Shown piece by piece: positions 20,581-23,299 of a stretch of DNA of 23,299 bases (positions within the stretch are counted from its first letter, which is position 1; each line of letters opens with the position of its first letter). The translations under genes were made by a program, and so were the position numbers. The notes beneath the pieces were generated by a model that saw only the letters and a program-made list of their open reading frames with translations, ran no database searches and had not been told where the DNA came from. Source of the stretch: a virus. Where the stretch lies: the IMG/VR virus record IMGVR_UViG_3300042691_013166, positions 1 through 23,299 of that record; one strand, 5' to 3'.

Positions 20581-22361
20581 CAGCCAATCCTCCCACGGCT
20601 ATTGGCCTTCGTGATAAGCTCCTGAATTGACCGCTGGGCGGCGGGATCGTTCGGGCCGATGACCGTGACGTTGACCGACTGACGCGGCGTCATGCCCGCC
20701 GCCGTCGTAGCCGAGGTCTGCCCGAAGATGATTTGCTGGGTCGGCAGATTGCTCGCGAACCCACCGAGGTTGCCGCCAAAGCTACTGATGCTCCCAGCCG
20801 ACCCACCGCCCTGCCCACCGAACATCCCGCGAGCCGCACCCTTCAAGGCCGCACCGACGCCAATCAAGGCAAGCGAGGCGGCAAGGCCAGCGGCAGGGTT
20901 GAGGGTTGCAAGCGCGGCCTGAATCTTCGCCATGAACTGTGCGAACGCGGCAGTGCTGGTGCCGAACTTGATCATCGCGTCTCCGATGCCAGCCAAGAGC
21001 ATCGAGGTCAACGCCTTGAACCCTTGTCCGATATTGCCAGACGCCACCGCTTGCTCAATGCCACCGACGATGCCACCGACCAGCGCATTACCGATGGTCT
21101 CTTGGAACGTGGTCTGCAACTGAACGGCAAGCGCATCGGCTTCGCTAATCGCAATCGCGCCAAACTGCGGAATCATCCCACGAATCAACTCGGCGCGGCG
21201 ATCACGACCCGGCCCAAACTGCTCTCGCGTAAATGCTGTCGTGCCAGTCCGTTCGCCAAGCTCTGCGGCAGTCGGCGCACGACGCGCTCCCATTCCACCA
21301 CCAGCGGCACCGCCTTCTCCACCACCTAGCGCGTTGTTGAATTGCTCGGCGGCATTCGTACCAGCCAACACTTCGCCACGCCATGACTTCAGCGTGACTT
21401 GAAATGCCGCCATCATTTGATCCGCGGCGGCGGCTTTTGTGTTGAGCGTGTCAAGAAAGCTGACAATCGGACCAGACAGGCCGGGTATCAATGACAACGG
21501 CGTCAATATCATATTGACGATGACCGTGCCAATACCCATCACGATTCGGATGATGGCGGTGCCAATGACCGTAAAGGTGGTTCCTAACGCTACCACCAAC
21601 TTGATGATACCAGAAATCACGCCGGTGATAAGCGGCTGGGCTTTGATTAGCACATTCGTGAAGCCGTTGATGGCTTGTACCATCGTGGCTCCGGTCTCGT
21701 TGCTTGCCTCAAACAAGTTCCCAAACTGCTCGCCCAATGCCGCCAATGCACCGCCGAGCGTGTTGCGATATGCCTCGGCCTGTCCCTCAACGGCAACGCG
21801 GGTTTGTGCAAGGATAACGCGCTGTGCGCCGAGCAAATCGTTTGTCGCTACCAGCCGCTTGATAAGCTCTTCTTGATCGTCAGTAAAGGTGACGCCAGCC
21901 GCTCGCAAAGCACGTAGACCACGCTCGGGATCGTTGAGTGCCTTGCCAAGCAACTGCGCGGCTCCACGCAAATCACCTTCCATTGCCTGACCTAAATCCA
22001 ACGTCACTTGCACCGTCTCCGCAAAGACATCACGGATATTCGTGAAGCGGAGCAAGAGCGCCTGTGCCGATCCGATGGCCTCATCGCCAAAGGCCGACAC
22101 GCGCATCAACGCTTCCGCTTGAGCATTGAGCGATTGGATGGTCTGTCCGCTCACGCCATTGGTTGAGCGGAGAACCGTTTGCAATTGTGTCTGAACGCGC
22201 TGGGATTCTGCGGTTTCTGTGACCAGTTTCTTGAAGGCACCAGTCACCGCACCAACCGTCAAGACAGTCTTGGCAAGCTCGGCTCCGAGGCGCTTGATGC
22301 TGGCTTCAACCGTTGCCGCGCCTTCCTCTTTGATTTTCAGACCAAGCCCAAAGACTTCCAT
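20580..22361 (-). CDS. Tail tape measure protein (593 aa)
   Basis: It sets tail length and is ejected with DNA. It has the typical wording: a helical N-terminus (GLKIKEEGAATVEASIKRLG), a conserved LLLRFTNIRDVFAETVQVTLDLGQA region with DLRGAAQLLGKALNDPERGLRALRAAGVTFT (130-159), a long hydrophobic segment (about 243-303) that may enter the host membrane, and a Gly/Ala/Gln-rich low-complexity end. At 593 residues it is short; by the usual relation of about 0.15 nm per residue the tail would be near 90 nm (inference). GGAGG precedes the ATG at 22361. It follows the frameshifting chaperone genes exactly as in lambda-like phages. Confidence 0.94.
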   Translation of the reverse strand: MEVFGLGLKIKEEGAATVEASIKRLGAELAKTVLTVGAVTGAFKKLVTETAESQRVQTQLQTVLRSTNGVSGQTIQSLNAQAEALMRVSAFGDEAIGSAQALLLRFTNIRDVFAETVQVTLDLGQAMEGDLRGAAQLLGKALNDPERGLRALRAAGVTFTDDQEELIKRLVATNDLLGAQRVILAQTRVAVEGQAEAYRNTLGGALAALGEQFGNLFEASNETGATMVQAINGFTNVLIKAQPLITGVISGIIKLVVALGTTFTVIGTAIIRIVMGIGTVIVNMILTPLSLIPGLSGPIVSFLDTLNTKAAAADQMMAAFQVTLKSWRGEVLAGTNAAEQFNNALGGGEGGAAGGGMGARRAPTAAELGERTGTTAFTREQFGPGRDRRAELIRGMIPQFGAIAISEADALAVQLQTTFQETIGNALVGGIVGGIEQAVASGNIGQGFKALTSMLLAGIGDAMIKFGTSTAAFAQFMAKIQAALATLNPAAGLAASLALIGVGAALKGAARGMFGGQGGGSAGSISSFGGNLGGFASNLPTQQIIFGQTSATTAAGMTPRQSVNVTVIGPNDPAAQRSIQELITKANSRGRIG

Positions 22362-22364
22362 CGC

Positions 22365-23056
22365 TTACGCCTCCGGTATGGGCTTGGCCTTTGCCGCCTC
22401 TGCCGCTATTCGTGTCAGTCGTGCCTTCGTCGATTCCATCATCTTCGAGAACTGCCCCGCCGCCTTCAAGTACCGCATCTCCATCTTCTGCAAGTCCTGT
22501 GGCTGATGGAACGCAATCGCCACCTGACCCGCCATATCCGTCCGTTCGCCCATCCGCTCCACGACCGCCTCACGATGCATCTGCCGCAACTCGGCCCATG
22601 TCCACAAAGTCACCGCAAACGCTTCCCCCGCTACCACGCGGACGGGTTGCCCCGTTGCCCGCGATACTTCCACAATCACCCGCCGAACAAACTGCTCCGC
22701 ATCCATCGTGACGGCGACGGCAGAACTGCCCGTCGCCTCGGTCAGTTTTTTTCCGACCGCTCCGCTAACATCGCCTCAACCTCGGTCACTTGATTCCGGC
22801 TCAACTGCACGAGCGCCGCAATCTGATCCACCGTCAAGGCATTGATTTCCTTCTCCTTCAGGTCAGGACACGACCCGCGCACCACATCCAGCAACGCGGC
22901 GAGCATCCCTTCCCCTGCATCACCGGAGGCGGCAACCGCCGCAACCTTATGCGCGGCGGCTCCCGTCAGCGGCTTGACCACAATCTCACGCCCGAAGATG
23001 GTGACACGCGGTAGGCGTGAAGGGTTAACCAGATCGTCCAGATTGATAGTCGGCAT
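22365..23056 (-). CDS. Tail assembly chaperone G-T, made by -1 frameshift (230 aa)
   Basis: The frame of protein G is open to 22742. At 22745-22751 the coding strand reads A AAA AAC in the zero frame, and a one-base backward slip leads through CTG ACC GAG GCG into the frame that contains the ATG at 22706 and stops at 22365. The fusion has G's 104 residues plus about 126 more, with helical wording (FAVTLWTWAELRQMHREAVV, then MEMRYLKAAGQFSKMMESTK). In lambda-like phages, G and G-T hold the tape measure protein during tail assembly. A separate product from the ATG at 22706 (113 aa) is possible but has no clear ribosome binding site. Confidence 0.88.
22713..22751 (-). promoter_or_regulatory. -1 ribosomal frameshift signal (slippery site plus hairpin)
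   Basis: The slippery heptamer A AAA AAC (22751-22745) is followed by a seven-base spacer and a hairpin in which GGCGACG (22737-22731) pairs with CGTCGCC (22719-22713), with a bulged G and a further GCA/TGC stem and four-base loop. Spacer length and stem strength fit known stimulators of -1 shifting. Confidence 0.88.
22742..23056 (-). CDS. Tail assembly chaperone G (104 aa)
   Basis: This is the main, unshifted product. It starts MPTINLDDLVNPSRLPRVTI, has a small beta part then helices (AAAHKVAAVAASGDAGEGML and QIAALVQLSRNQVTEVEAML) and ends ERSEKN at the slippery site. It lies between the major tail protein and the tape measure gene, which is the conserved place of the lambda gpG-like chaperone. 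The start is preceded by a weak GGA only, with the previous stop seven bases before it. Most ribosomes should make this form; a few percent make the fusion in known relatives (established for lambda, not measured here). Confidence 0.9.
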   Translation of the reverse strand: MPTINLDDLVNPSRLPRVTIFGREIVVKPLTGAAAHKVAAVAASGDAGEGMLAALLDVVRGSCPDLKEKEINALTVDQIAALVQLSRNQVTEVEAMLAERSEKN

Positions 23057-23063
23057 TTATCCG

Positions 23064-23299
23064 TTAGACAGAGGTGAGGTATTCGATGCGGAACGGCGCG
23101 GACCCGATGTTGCTGAAGCCCGACACGGTGGGGTCCAGTCGCGCCTCAATCTCAATCGCAATCGCGACCTCGGCCCCGTCCTGTCCGGTGATGTCGTACT
23201 TGGTGCAAAGCCCCGACGGGAAGCGCACTTGCACGTACTGTGCGCCAGTTGACGCCCCACGCTTCCAGATGCATCGGACTTCGGAGAGATAGTCGCCCG
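23064..23299 (-). CDS. Major tail (tube) protein, C-terminal part (runs off the right edge)
   Basis: The minus frame is open from the right edge to TAA at 23064 (about 78 residues visible). The translation (DYLSEVRCIWKRGASTGAQY, then VRFPSGLCTKYDITGQDGAE, and ending GSAPFRIEYLTSV) is beta-rich and has alternating Ile/Glu strands (AIAIEIEARL), as tail tube proteins do. It lies directly before the tail assembly chaperones, the normal place of the tube protein. The call rests on position and composition; a head-tail connector is less likely. Confidence 0.7.
   Translation of the reverse strand, partial: GDYLSEVRCIWKRGASTGAQYVQVRFPSGLCTKYDITGQDGAEVAIAIEIEARLDPTVSGFSNIGSAPFRIEYLTSV

Noticed and set aside
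1-23299. CRISPR array, insertion sequence, integrase or attachment site
   Set aside because: No regularly spaced repeats, transposase or integrase motifs were seen in either strand.

Overview
The window looks like most of a tailed-bacteriophage genome (Caudoviricetes, siphovirus-like), GC-rich and very tightly packed. Every gene I can support is on the minus strand, so transcription runs from right to left. Most neighbours overlap by 1 to 35 bases (ATGA or TGATG junctions are common) and many starts have GGAGG-type ribosome binding sites, so the host is a bacterium; I cannot say which one. I see no integrase, repressor or partition gene, so a lytic life style is plausible, but the genome is not complete here.

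Read in the direction of transcription, the right edge cuts the end of a probable major tail protein (23064-23299). Next come the tail assembly chaperone pair G and G-T, joined by a textbook -1 frameshift signal (slippery A AAA AAC at 22745-22751 plus a hairpin), a short tape measure protein (593 aa), a small tail protein and a 1059-aa tail-tip/receptor-binding protein with Fn3-like C-terminal domains. After the tail block lie a GT-B glycosyltransferase and a lysis module: two small membrane proteins that are holin candidates, an amidase endolysin and a two-TM spanin-like protein. Then follow a zinc-ribbon protein, a metallophosphoesterase with an N-terminal HTH-like part, two small proteins, a roughly 260-base gene-free and strongly structured leader, and a DNA methyltransferase.

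The middle (about 3.6-10.8 kb) is an accessory and early-type region of many small genes: an HNH endonuclease, an SSB-like protein ending in DDDLPFD, zinc-finger and HTH proteins, a sugar- or lipid-type SAM methyltransferase, an HNH-like protein next to a Vsr/DUF559-like nuclease, and a GT-A glycosyltransferase. Two gaps in it carry the same 12-bp palindrome TTGACAAGTCAA over a possible -35 box. The left end is the packaging module: a TerS-like protein, a second DNA methyltransferase with an embedded XRE-type HTH, terminase large subunit, and the start of the portal gene, which runs off the left edge.

Portal at the left edge and tail tube at the right edge suggest that the missing head genes (protease, capsid, connectors) would join the two ends in a circular or permuted map. 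The most interesting points are the structured leader at 12067-12329, the nested inverted repeat that hides a ribosome binding site and GTG start at 8980-9024, the repeated palindrome with promoter-like spacing, the HTH inside a methyltransferase, and the spread of glycan-type enzymes among virion genes.
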